The notes under the pieces: model-generated
What the model was told of the DNA's origin: nothing
The model's input: only the letters and a program-made list of their open reading frames with translations
Databases searched by the model: none
Source: Chloroflexota bacterium
Lineage (GTDB): Bacteria; Chloroflexota; Dehalococcoidia; SM23-28-2; RBG-16-64-32
Direction of reading: 5' to 3'
NCBI GenBank assembly: GCA_005882715.1
Contig: VBEI01000041.1
Coordinates: forward strand, 1 to 16,007
DNA length: 16,007 nucleotides
Translations under genes and position numbers: made by a program
Shown here: positions 7,013-14,033 of the stretch, piece after piece
How the letters are laid out: each line of letters starts with the position of its first letter
How positions within the stretch are numbered: the first letter of the stretch is position 1

Positions 7013-7047
7013 AAAACAAACGCGCCCCGGAGGGGCGGCCGGGGCGC
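7013..7047 (-). terminator. Intrinsic terminator of the di-iron protein gene
   Basis: Arms GCGCCCCGG (7022-7030) and CCGGGGCGC (7039-7047) are perfectly complementary over 9 bp with an 8-nt loop. On the minus strand the hairpin is followed by GTTTGTTTTCGG, a T-rich tail. It lies 27 nt after the stop of the di-iron gene and separates it from the lipoprotein gene. Confidence 0.8.
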
Positions 7048-7054
7048 TGTGCCG

Positions 7055-7071
7055 TCGCGGGGGTCCCGCGA
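7055..7071 (-). terminator. Second hairpin just after the di-iron gene stop
   Basis: TCGCGGG and CCCGCGA form a 7-bp stem with a 3-nt loop, beginning 3 nt past the stop codon and upstream of the main terminator. It has no T-run and probably assists termination or protects the 3' end. Confidence 0.5.
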
Positions 7072-7074
7072 TCT

Positions 7075-8151
7075 TTAGTTGTCGAGGAACTGTTTGAGCA
7101 TCGGGTTCATGCGCTCGCGCCGGTCGCCGAGGCCGGCGACGTTCAGGCGGTGCATGTACTCGTTGACCCGCTTCTTCTGCACCTGCATCGACATGTTGAT
7201 CCCGCTGTCGATGTTCTTTATTCCGCCGCCCATGAGGATGGCCAGGGCCTCGAACAGAGCGAAGCTTACCGGATCGTCCGTCGGGTCCGGCGCAAGCGTC
7301 GTCTCGACACGGTCCAGGTAGTGATGGATCTCCTCGCGCCGCCAGGGCTCGTTGTCCATGACGTACTTGAGGTGCATGACCCCGAAGCCCAGGTGACGGG
7401 ATTCGTCCTGTCCGCACATGCGGAAGATCCGCTTCTCGGCGTCGTTCTGGCCGATGTACTCACCCATCCGGAACAGCGATTGCACGAAGCCTTCGGCGGC
7501 GACGTGCATAATCGCGGACATTTCGGTGAAGTCCTTCGCCTCGATGATCACGCGCAAACCGTCCTGCGGAAGCGAGCTGAGCAGCCCACCACCGTTGGCG
7601 AAGGCCCGCTTACGGAAGACGTCCAGGTGGCGGGCCTCATCCATGATCTGGGTGAGGAGGAACAGCTTTGTCTCGTGATGCTCGCTGTTGATCTTCGGGA
7701 GCCACTGTCCGGGCGTGTCCCCGGCAATGAACTCCACCTCGGTCAGGAAGGTGCAGAGCTGGCACATTGCGCGCTCGATGTCGTCCGGGAGCGGCTGGAG
7801 CTCGTTCCAAGGGATGTCGGTCGCCGATGACCACTGACGCTGTACGGCCTCTTCATACAGCAGACGCGCATTGTCGGAGTACACATCTGCCCGGCCGACA
7901 TAAGAGCCGGGCACGCGCGGCGCCTCAGGCCTTGGGTGCGAACCGCGGACACGAATCGAACGGTTGTCGGACTGCTCGGGGACCTCCCCGGGCGGGCCGA
8001 TCTCGATCTCATCGAGGGTAAGGCCGCGCTTGCCGGGCTTGGCGCGGAGGCCGTACGTATGGCCGTCGTTGAGGTTGAGCCAGCTGAGATCTAGCGCAGG
8101 GACATCCATGGGAGTCCGGAGCTTCTGAAGGGTGTCGACGTCGATCGCCAT
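7075..8151 (-). CDS. Ferritin-like di-iron carboxylate protein (R2/monooxygenase-like)
   Basis: 358-aa protein with a complete predicted di-metal site of the ferritin-like/R2/bacterial multicomponent monooxygenase kind: Glu138 or Glu140 in TEVEF, Glu172 and His175 in DEARH, Glu220 in AAEGF, and Glu250 and His253 in DESRH. Two E-x-x-H motifs about 78 residues apart, each preceded by a lone Glu, are diagnostic. The four-helix core spans about residues 120-280. The N-terminal ~100 residues look like a separate extension with few helices. No partner reductase, coupling protein or ribonucleotide reductase large subunit is nearby, so it is probably a stand-alone oxidase/oxygenase or a manganese/iron ligand-binding oxidase relative; substrate unknown. 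GGAAGGA (8159-8165) lies 7 nt before ATG 8151. It has its own promoter, candidate operator and terminator, so is a single-gene unit. Confidence 0.82.
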   Translation of the reverse strand: MAIDVDTLQKLRTPMDVPALDLSWLNLNDGHTYGLRAKPGKRGLTLDEIEIGPPGEVPEQSDNRSIRVRGSHPRPEAPRVPGSYVGRADVYSDNARLLYEEAVQRQWSSATDIPWNELQPLPDDIERAMCQLCTFLTEVEFIAGDTPGQWLPKINSEHHETKLFLLTQIMDEARHLDVFRKRAFANGGGLLSSLPQDGLRVIIEAKDFTEMSAIMHVAAEGFVQSLFRMGEYIGQNDAEKRIFRMCGQDESRHLGFGVMHLKYVMDNEPWRREEIHHYLDRVETTLAPDPTDDPVSFALFEALAILMGGGIKNIDSGINMSMQVQKKRVNEYMHRLNVAGLGDRRERMNPMLKQFLDN

Positions 8152-8185
8152 GACCGAATCCTTCCTTCCCGACCAGATCGGGGTT

Positions 8186-8203
8186 ACTTAGCGCGCACTA
8201 AGT
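8186..8203 (-). promoter_or_regulatory. Near-palindromic candidate operator upstream of the di-iron gene
   Basis: Read on the minus strand, ACTTAGTGCGCGCTAAGT has two 9-nt halves that match as an inverted repeat at 8 of 9 positions (core TTAGTG-CG-CGCTAA with one mismatch). It lies between the predicted transcription start (about 8213) and the RBS. Size and symmetry fit a dimeric helix-turn-helix repressor such as a TetR-family protein. No regulator gene is in the window. Confidence 0.5.
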
Positions 8204-8219
8204 TTCGTGGACACACCCA

Positions 8220-8249
8220 ATTCAAGCACAATTCCGCGCGGCCTGTCAA
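8220..8249 (-). promoter_or_regulatory. Promoter of the di-iron protein gene
   Basis: A perfect -35 TTGACA (8244-8249, minus strand), an 18-nt spacer and TTGAAT (8220-8225, 4 of 6 to consensus) point towards the di-iron gene. The palindrome at 8186-8203 lies just downstream, well placed to block elongation. Confidence 0.55.
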
Positions 8250-8290
8250 TGCAAAAACGGGCCATTGGGGTGCCGAAGATGGAACATGGA

Positions 8291-8318
8291 TTTGCTAATT
8301 CTACGACCTCAGTATACT
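8291..8318 (+). promoter_or_regulatory. Promoter of the GNAT gene at 8328 (leaderless)
   Basis: TTTGCT (8291-8296), a 16-nt spacer and TATACT (8313-8318, 5 of 6 to consensus) end only 9 nt before the ATG. Transcription would begin at or within 3 nt of the start codon, leaving no room for a Shine-Dalgarno, and none is present. Confidence 0.6.
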
Positions 8319-8327
8319 GCCTTCGGC

Positions 8328-8945
8328 ATGCAACGACTGACGTTACGGAAGGCGGCCCCGGCCGACACGGATCGGATCGCCGAGCTGTTCGCCGGCGATC
8401 CCGGCGACGAGGCAATCGGGATTGCCGGAAGCCGCGAGAAGGCAATCGCCTTCGGGACCGGCATGGTCCGCCTGCCCGACAGTGCCCAGGGTTGGCGCCA
8501 AACTGTCGTCGCAGAGCTAGACGGCCTCGTCGCCGGCATTCTCATGGCAGGGGGCGACCACGAGGACACGCCGGTGACACCACGGCTCGTCTACCTCGCG
8601 CTTCGGACATTCGGGCCGCTCGGCATTCTCAGACTGCTACCCCGCCTCCGCGCCCGGGTGCGTGTTCAACCCAAGACACCGGATGGCGCCTATCACATCG
8701 CGGAAATCGACGTGGACCCGGCATTTCGCAATAAGGGGATCGGTGGCGCGCTGCTCGACCATGGCGAGGCGGCGGCGCACACGGGAGGCTATCACATTAT
8801 GTCGCTTACGACATCGACCGCGAACCCGGCGAGGCGGCTCTACGAACGGCACGGATTCCAGGTCGCGGAAACGAGGACGGACACCGCCTACAAGCGCTAT
8901 ACCGGGATCGACGGCCGCCACTTGATGGTGAAGGAACTCAGATAG
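8328..8945 (+). CDS. GNAT family N-acetyltransferase
   Basis: 205-aa GNAT-fold acetyltransferase starting MQRLTLRKAAPADTDRIAELF, the standard first strand and helix (L-R-x-A-x-x-x-D). The motif A region is AEIDVDPAFRNKGIGGALLDHGEAAA (about residues 124-149), with the R-N-K-G-I-G acetyl-CoA loop. Motif B is SLTTSTANPARRLYERHGFQV. The middle section (about 85-120, LRTFGPLGILRLLPRLRARVR) is hydrophobic and basic, as in the rimI-like group. An in-frame ATG at 8265 would add 21 residues unlike any GNAT N-terminus and would lie upstream of the -10 box, so 8328 was chosen. Acetyl acceptor unknown. Divergent from the di-iron gene across an intergenic region of about 176 bp. Confidence 0.85.
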   Translation: MQRLTLRKAAPADTDRIAELFAGDPGDEAIGIAGSREKAIAFGTGMVRLPDSAQGWRQTVVAELDGLVAGILMAGGDHEDTPVTPRLVYLALRTFGPLGILRLLPRLRARVRVQPKTPDGAYHIAEIDVDPAFRNKGIGGALLDHGEAAAHTGGYHIMSLTTSTANPARRLYERHGFQVAETRTDTAYKRYTGIDGRHLMVKELR

Positions 8946-8982
8946 GCATCGGTGTCTCCGAGTTCACGCTCGCCGGCGGTGC

Positions 8983-8988
8983 TACACT
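8983..8988 (+). promoter_or_regulatory. -10 box of the acidic membrane protein gene (leaderless)
   Basis: TACACT lies 9 nt before ATG 8998, the same gap as the TATACT-to-ATG distance of the preceding GNAT gene. No Shine-Dalgarno intervenes, and the -35 region is weak. Confidence 0.5.
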
Positions 8989-8997
8989 GAAACTGCG

Positions 8998-9294
8998 ATG
9001 CAGAAACGGCGCCGAGGCGATATCAGCGGCCCCCGGCACGGGGACTTCGTCGATTGGGACAACCCGGAAGACTCGGAAGACGACACGCCCGAGGGCTACT
9101 ACGACGACGAAGAGGACGGCGGCTCATACATCCCTGGACCGGATGATCCCGATTACGACTTATCGGAAGCCGCCGGGTATGCAGGCTGGCAGCCGTCGCG
9201 CCGGGCGGGTGTCTTCCCTCAGTGGGTCATCGTGGCAGTATCGCTGTTGCTGATCCTGGCGATCCTGACACCCCTGATCCTGCGGCTAAGCTAG
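8998..9294 (+). CDS. Small acidic single-span membrane protein
   Basis: 98-aa protein I do not recognise. A short basic start (MQKRRRGD) is followed by a strongly acidic, tyrosine- and proline-containing, probably disordered region (about 17-60, with WDNPEDSEDDTPEGYYDDEE and DDPDYDLSEAAGY). It ends in a single hydrophobic segment, WVIVAVSLLLILAILTPLILRL (about 75-96), so it looks tail-anchored with the acidic part in the cytoplasm. Codon use matches its neighbours and a -10 box sits 9 nt upstream, supporting a real gene. Possible roles include protein docking at the membrane; nothing more can be said. Confidence 0.72.
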   Translation: MQKRRRGDISGPRHGDFVDWDNPEDSEDDTPEGYYDDEEDGGSYIPGPDDPDYDLSEAAGYAGWQPSRRAGVFPQWVIVAVSLLLILAILTPLILRLS

Positions 9295-9319
9295 CAGCCT
9301 CGCGGCCCCTCGACCACCC

Positions 9320-9523
9320 TTATGCCGGAGCGCCCACCGGCTCAAGCTCCACCTCGACATACGGGTTGCCATAGCGGTCCCGCTTGACCTCGGCAGCTGT
9401 AACTCGGCCCCGGACCAGGCGCCTGTCGTCTTCCCAGTACGTCATCACCTGGCCGACCAAGCTTGGGGCGAAGGTCTTGATCCCTTTCTCGTCAAAGGCG
9501 AAGCGGAGTTCTCTCGTAGACAT
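9320..9523 (-). CDS. Hypothetical 67-aa protein
   Basis: A short protein starting MSTRELRFAFDEKGIKTF and ending YGNPYVEVELEPVGAPA. The alternation of hydrophobic and charged residues (VGQVMTYW, RRLVRGRVTAAEV, YVEVELEPV) suggests an all-beta small domain. I do not recognise the family. The open frame runs further upstream, but ATG 9523 is chosen because AAGGA lies 6 nt before it and TATCAT, a 5-of-6 -10 match, lies 15 nt before it. It converges on the acidic membrane protein gene with a 25-nt gap. Confidence 0.65.
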   Translation of the reverse strand: MSTRELRFAFDEKGIKTFAPSLVGQVMTYWEDDRRLVRGRVTAAEVKRDRYGNPYVEVELEPVGAPA

Positions 9524-9745
9524 TTGCGATCCTTGATCATGATAGCCTGCCGCGCCGTCGGGCGGCCATCCCTCGATGGCGGTGCGGCTGTAACCCAAAT
9601 GCAACAGCGCCGAAGTAGTGCCGATAGGGTTGACGAGATATAGTAGAACAACGAGGTCCGGCCGACGCCCGGGGCTGGACGCCGAGCCCGGCGCGCGCAG
9701 GAATGCCCGCATGCGCACGTCCGTACATAGTGGATGCAGGGGGGG

Positions 9746-9754
9746 TAAGGAGGT
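9746..9754 (+). promoter_or_regulatory. Very strong RBS of the glycosyltransferase gene
   Basis: TAAGGAGGT is a full anti-16S match 4 nt before ATG 9759. It shows that the protein starts at 9759 and not at an in-frame ATG 141 nt upstream. Possible -10 boxes upstream are TATAGT (9639-9644) and TACATA (9724-9729); neither has a good -35. Confidence 0.85.
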
Positions 9755-9758
9755 AAGG

Positions 9759-10877
9759 ATGAAAATCCTACAGATCGCACCTCTGTGGGAGACTGTGCCA
9801 CCGCCCGCATACGGTGGCACCGAGGCGGTTGTGCACCTACTAGTCGAGGAGCTCGTCCGGCAAGGGCACGATGTCACTCTGTGGGCGTCCGGAGACTCGA
9901 AGACGTCTGCTCGCCTCCAGTCTTGCTGCCCGAGCAGCTTGCGCACGAAGGAAGACATCTATTCGAAAAGCGTCTATTCCTGTTTGCATGCATCCCTGGC
10001 GCTCAAGGACGCTCAACACTACGACATCGTTCATAACCACGCAGGCGAAGAAGTGATGGCGATTTCGCACCTCCTTCCCGATTTACTCATGTTAACGACG
10101 ATGCATTGCGTCGTCACGCCCGATACACGACGTGTCTGGGACAACTACCGGGCGTATTTCAACAGCATTAGCTGGTCGCAACGGCGCCTCATGCCGGAGA
10201 TCCGCGGCGGCCGATTCGCCGGCGTGGCGTATAACGCGATAGACGTAGCTAGCTTCCCGTTTCAGAACCAAAAGCAGGACTATATCTTGTTCCTATCTCG
10301 CATGTCGCCGGAGAAGGGGCCGACGCTCGCAATCGAGGTTGCGCGCCGGACCGGCCGCCGGCTCGTGATGGCCGGCAAGGTCGACGCCAAAGACCGCGAC
10401 TTCTTCACCCGCGAAGTCCAGCCCCTCATTGACGGCGAGCATATCGTCTTCATGGGAGAGGCAGACGCCGTGCTCAAGCGCGAGCTGTACCGGGAGGCGT
10501 CGGGCGTAGTAATGCCCATTGAATGGGACGAGCCGTTTGGCCTCGTTATGCCGGAGGCGATGGCCTGCGGTACCCCTGTCATCGTCTTCAACCGCGGCGC
10601 CGCGCCGGAGATAGTGGAGCACGGCGAGACCGGTTTCGTTGTCGACACCCTCGACGAGATGGTCCAGGCCGTGGCCAAGCTGCATACTGTCGACCCGGCC
10701 TATTGCCGGGCGCGGGCGGTGCAGAGGTTCGATGCTCCTATCATGGCCAGACGATACCTCGGCATCTACGAATCGATCATCGAAGCGCGGCGTCCCTGGG
10801 CTGCAACAGCTACCCCGGCGCCTGGGTCATATGTTGCGGAGCGAGCCGAGGAGCTTTCGCCTACGCGAGTGGCATAG
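9759..10877 (+). CDS. Glycosyltransferase family 4 (GT-B)
   Basis: 372-aa retaining GT-B glycosyltransferase. The N-terminal domain starts MKILQIAPLWETVPPPAYGGTE, the GT4 opening strand and glycine loop. The C-terminal domain begins at about 170 with DYILFLSRMSPEKGPTLAI, where the R-x-x-x-x-K-G sequence contacts the donor diphosphate. Glu258 and Glu266 form the E-x7-E motif in EPFGLVMPEAMACGTPVI, followed by GAAPEIVEHGETGFVV. Probably transfers a sugar from a nucleotide-sugar donor in the cytoplasm; donor and acceptor unknown. The next gene on the same strand is a debranching-type glucosidase, so a role in glucan or compatible-solute metabolism is plausible. It was kept separate from trehalose synthase and sucrose synthase because no longer-range signature could be assigned. 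Confidence 0.9.
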   Translation: MKILQIAPLWETVPPPAYGGTEAVVHLLVEELVRQGHDVTLWASGDSKTSARLQSCCPSSLRTKEDIYSKSVYSCLHASLALKDAQHYDIVHNHAGEEVMAISHLLPDLLMLTTMHCVVTPDTRRVWDNYRAYFNSISWSQRRLMPEIRGGRFAGVAYNAIDVASFPFQNQKQDYILFLSRMSPEKGPTLAIEVARRTGRRLVMAGKVDAKDRDFFTREVQPLIDGEHIVFMGEADAVLKRELYREASGVVMPIEWDEPFGLVMPEAMACGTPVIVFNRGAAPEIVEHGETGFVVDTLDEMVQAVAKLHTVDPAYCRARAVQRFDAPIMARRYLGIYESIIEARRPWAATATPAPGSYVAERAEELSPTRVA

Positions 10878-10924
10878 CATGATAGCCTTGATTCGTCCCG
10901 CCCCGCGGACTGCAGATTGAGCAC

Positions 10925-10930
10925 TACAAT
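10925..10930 (+). promoter_or_regulatory. -10-like box before the debranching enzyme gene
   Basis: TACAAT (5 of 6 to consensus) lies 14 nt before ATG 10945 in the 67-nt gap after the glycosyltransferase. No recognisable Shine-Dalgarno separates it from the start, so a short-leader transcript is possible alongside read-through from upstream. No good -35 was found. Confidence 0.4.
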
Positions 10931-10944
10931 CGACTAAACGGCTA

Positions 10945-13185
10945 ATGAAACAAGCCGAGGATGCCTCGGCCGTGGACGCGCGGCTGGATGAGGAGCTGCT
11001 GCCGGAAGCGGAGCCGATGGCCATCCAGGACATCCGTGATGCCCTGGTAATCCGCGAACGGGACCTCTTCCTCCTGACCGATATGGCGGGCCAGGTGCCT
11101 CGCGGAAATACAAACGGCTACGGGCTCTACTACGAGGATACCCGGTACCTCTCCGGCTACGAGTTCTCGTTCTCGCTCGCCAAGCCAATGGTGCTCCTTT
11201 CGACGGCAGAGCTGGGTTACAGCTCAGAGCATGTCCTCACTAACCCCACGCTTACCGACCTCGAAGGACGTCGCGTACCCAGCGGCACGATCGAGGTCCG
11301 TCGTCTGCGAGTGCTCGAGGACGTACTGGAAGAGACGTTGCTCGTCACCAACTACAACAGCCACCCGGTAGTGCTGGACCTCGTCTTTCGGTTCGCCGCC
11401 GACTTCGCGGACATCTTCGAGGTGCGCGGCTATGAGCCGGAGTTTCGCGGAGAACTCGACCCACCGCTTTGGCGCCACGCCGCTTTAGCGATGGGATACA
11501 AAGGCAAGGACGGCCGCCGCAAAGAAACCCTGATCATGTTTACTCCGCGTCCGCTGTCCGTTCAGACAGACGCTGAAGTTGGTTTCGCCACCTTCCACGC
11601 GCAGCTGGCATCACAGGGGAGCATCTCTATAAGGCTCGTGGTCACCGTCGACGGCCGGCTCGAAGCGGCCCAGGGAGTCGAGCGATACGGAGTTGTGACG
11701 CGCGAGTACGACACGTGGCTGGCCGGCGCCACGGAAATCAGGACCGACAACGAGTTCTACAACCTCGTCCTCCAGCGCTCGCTCAGCGATCTGCGGATGC
11801 TCTGGAATCATCATGTTACCGGCGCGGGATACCCTGCGGCCGGAACGCCCTGGTACGACACGCTCTTCGGACGTGACTCGGCGATTGTCGGACTCCAGAC
11901 GCTGGCACTCAAGCCGGACATTGCACGCGACTGTCTTGTCTCACTCGCCCGCTGGCAGGGCACTAAGTTCGATTCTTGGCGTGATGAGGAGCCAGGGAAG
12001 ATCCTCCACGAGCTGCGTCAAGGCGAGCTGACCGAGACCGGCGAGCTGCCGTTTTCGCCGTACTACGGCAGTGTCGACTCGACCCCGCTTTTTCTCTGGC
12101 TGGCCGGCGAATACTTCGCCTGGACAGGCGATCTCGGCTTGCTCGGCCAGCTGGAGACGAATCTTCGCGCTGGCCTGCATTGGCTCGGCAAATACGGCGG
12201 TCTGTCAGACGGTGGCTACATACGCTACCAGCGGCGTTCGTCGCGGGGCCTCGTAAACCAGGGTTGGAAGGACTCGCGCGATGCCATCTGTCACGTCGAC
12301 GGGCGCTTGGGCGTCCCGCCAATCGCCCTGGTCGAAGTGCAGGGCTATGCCTACGCGGCCCAGCGCAGCCTGGCGCGCGTCTTCGCAGCGCTCGGCGACG
12401 GCCGCCTCGCCGCACGTCTCGAGGACCAAGCGGCAGCCCTTGGGCGGCGGTTCAGCCGCGACTTCTGGCTCGGCGACTTCTACGCGCTTGCCCGCGACGG
12501 TAGCGGGCAGGCCTGCGCCTCGATCGCTTCGAACGGCGGACACGCTTTATGGACGGGAATCGCCGGCGGGGGCCACGCGGCCAGGACCGCGCGGCGGCTG
12601 ATGGAGAGGGACATGTTCAGCGGCTGGGGTGTCCGCACACTGAGCGCGACCTCCGTAAGGCACAATCCACTCGGATACCACATGGGCACTGTCTGGCCTC
12701 ATGACAACTCGATAATCACGATGGGCTTCAAGCGCTATGGCTTCGAGGATCAGGTGAACGCCCTCGCCGGCGCGTTATTTGATGCCGCGCGCGCCTTTCC
12801 CTATTATCGGTTGCCGGAGCTCTTCGGCGGTGATGAACGGTCCGTCCACCAGTCGCCTGTGCCATATCCTGTCGCCTGTCGGCCGCAGGCCTGGGCTGCC
12901 GGCGCGATCCCGCTTGTGACGCAGGCCATCCTCGGCCTCTGCCCCGACGCTCTCAATGGCGTCCTCTATATCGTCCGCCCGCGCCTTCCCAAGTGGCTGG
13001 AGGTTGTGCACGTAAACCGGCTGAAAATCGGGGGCGCGGAAGTCGACCTGCTCTACAAGCGGCGCGGCGACGTCACCCAAGCCGAGGTTCTCAACATCCG
13101 TGGTGATGTCAGAGTCGAGAAGAGGCGTTCGTGGCCAGAGCCGGCGCCTCTCGCCGCTGAATCCGTCGACGCACCTCGCGCTTGA
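10945..13185 (+). CDS. Amylo-alpha-1,6-glucosidase / glycogen debranching-type enzyme
   Basis: 746-aa two-domain glycosidase. The N-terminal beta domain (about 25-290) opens RERDLFLLTDMAGQVPRGN and contains GYGLYYEDTRYLSGYE, typical of the GDE_N (bis) domain. An (alpha/alpha)6 barrel follows, from WYDTLFGRDSAIVGLQ (from 303) to the C-terminus. Likely catalytic region: NQGWKDSRDAICHVDG with Asp443 after Lys442, and TVWPHDNSI with Asp587. This resembles bacterial amylo-alpha-1,6-glucosidases that hydrolyse alpha-1,6-linked glucosyl units; the preferred substrate may be a small oligosaccharide rather than glycogen. No glycogen synthase, branching enzyme or phosphorylase is in the window. It ends in an overlap of TTG/TGA with a possible start of the downstream SDR. 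Confidence 0.9.
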   Translation: MKQAEDASAVDARLDEELLPEAEPMAIQDIRDALVIRERDLFLLTDMAGQVPRGNTNGYGLYYEDTRYLSGYEFSFSLAKPMVLLSTAELGYSSEHVLTNPTLTDLEGRRVPSGTIEVRRLRVLEDVLEETLLVTNYNSHPVVLDLVFRFAADFADIFEVRGYEPEFRGELDPPLWRHAALAMGYKGKDGRRKETLIMFTPRPLSVQTDAEVGFATFHAQLASQGSISIRLVVTVDGRLEAAQGVERYGVVTREYDTWLAGATEIRTDNEFYNLVLQRSLSDLRMLWNHHVTGAGYPAAGTPWYDTLFGRDSAIVGLQTLALKPDIARDCLVSLARWQGTKFDSWRDEEPGKILHELRQGELTETGELPFSPYYGSVDSTPLFLWLAGEYFAWTGDLGLLGQLETNLRAGLHWLGKYGGLSDGGYIRYQRRSSRGLVNQGWKDSRDAICHVDGRLGVPPIALVEVQGYAYAAQRSLARVFAALGDGRLAARLEDQAAALGRRFSRDFWLGDFYALARDGSGQACASIASNGGHALWTGIAGGGHAARTARRLMERDMFSGWGVRTLSATSVRHNPLGYHMGTVWPHDNSIITMGFKRYGFEDQVNALAGALFDAARAFPYYRLPELFGGDERSVHQSPVPYPVACRPQAWAAGAIPLVTQAILGLCPDALNGVLYIVRPRLPKWLEVVHVNRLKIGGAEVDLLYKRRGDVTQAEVLNIRGDVRVEKRRSWPEPAPLAAESVDAPRA

Positions 13186-13217
13186 CCCACCGGCGCCCGC
13201 CGTCCATCATTTTGCGC

Positions 13218-14033
13218 GTGACTCCTCAGGCTAGGCCACTAGAAGATCAGGTTGCCGTCGTCACAGGCGCCAGCCGTGGCATCGGCCGGCAGATCGCCAT
13301 CGATTTCGCCAAGGCCGGCGCGCACGTCGTCGTCACTGCCCGTAGCTCCGAGAACGCGCCCTCGAGGCTTCCCGGCACGATCGAAGCGACCGCGCGGCAG
13401 GTGGAGGCGCTGGGCAGGCAAGCGCTGGCGATCCCGGTAGACGTCACGAAGGAAGAGGACATTCAGCAGATGGCAGAGCGGACTCTCAAAGAGTTTGGGC
13501 GCTGCGACATCCTTGTCAACAACGCAGCCATCAGTGCGCCGGCGCCCTTCCACGAGACGCCGCTGAAGCGCTGGGACCTCGTGATGAACGTCAACCTGCG
13601 CGGCCCCGTCATGTGCATGCAGGCCTTCCTTCCCTCCATGATCGAGCGCAAGAGCGGCCGCATCATCAACATCTCTTCGATACTCGCCGAAGAAGTGATC
13701 CCGCCGATGGTCTCGTATTCGGTCTCGAAGGTTGCCCTCGAGAAGCTGACCCAGTACGCGGGACAGGAGCTCAAGCAGCATGGCCTCCCGGTGAACTGCC
13801 TGCGCATCGAGATGAGCATCGCAACCGAGGGCTGGATGTACCGCAACCCCGGCATGGACTTCAGCGACTGGGAGAAGCCCGCTGCCGCTTCTGAAGCGCC
13901 GCTCTGGATCGCGACTCAGCCGGTCGACTGGACCGGTAACGTTGTTACGATCGCGGACGCGCGTCAGGCGATGGGCAAAGCGGCAGAAGCAAAGGCGGGC
14001 GTCGAGGATTTGCGGCAGCTGCGGCCGCAGTAA
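13218..14033 (+). CDS. Short-chain dehydrogenase/reductase (SDR)
   Basis: 271-aa classical SDR. From GTG 13218 it reads MTPQARPLEDQVAVVTGASRGIG; TGASRGIG (about 16-23) is the Rossmann cofactor loop, and the following Arg with VTARS favours NADP(H). NNAA (about 101-104), the MNVNLRGP Asn, ISS (Ser154), and YSVSK (Tyr167, Lys171) complete the catalytic Asn-Ser-Tyr-Lys set. A TTG at 13182 overlaps the previous stop and would add 12 Arg/Pro-rich residues; the GTG was preferred because classical SDRs begin about ten residues before the glycine loop. No strong RBS is present for either. The C-terminal tail (about 245-271) is short and charged. Substrate unknown; 3-ketoacyl reductase-type activity is possible. 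Confidence 0.85.
   Translation: MTPQARPLEDQVAVVTGASRGIGRQIAIDFAKAGAHVVVTARSSENAPSRLPGTIEATARQVEALGRQALAIPVDVTKEEDIQQMAERTLKEFGRCDILVNNAAISAPAPFHETPLKRWDLVMNVNLRGPVMCMQAFLPSMIERKSGRIINISSILAEEVIPPMVSYSVSKVALEKLTQYAGQELKQHGLPVNCLRIEMSIATEGWMYRNPGMDFSDWEKPAAASEAPLWIATQPVDWTGNVVTIADARQAMGKAAEAKAGVEDLRQLRPQ

Noticed and set aside
6965..7417. N-terminal extension of the lipoprotein frame into the di-iron gene
   Set aside because: It passes through the terminator and the 3' coding region of the di-iron gene on the same strand. The signal peptide and lipobox show where the protein really starts.
8265..8327. Upstream ATG of the GNAT gene
   Set aside because: It precedes the predicted -10 box, and the added residues do not resemble a GNAT N-terminus.
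9524..9958. Long upstream part of the 67-aa protein's frame
   Set aside because: It overlaps the RBS and start of the glycosyltransferase gene and lacks an RBS; ATG 9523 has both RBS and -10 box.
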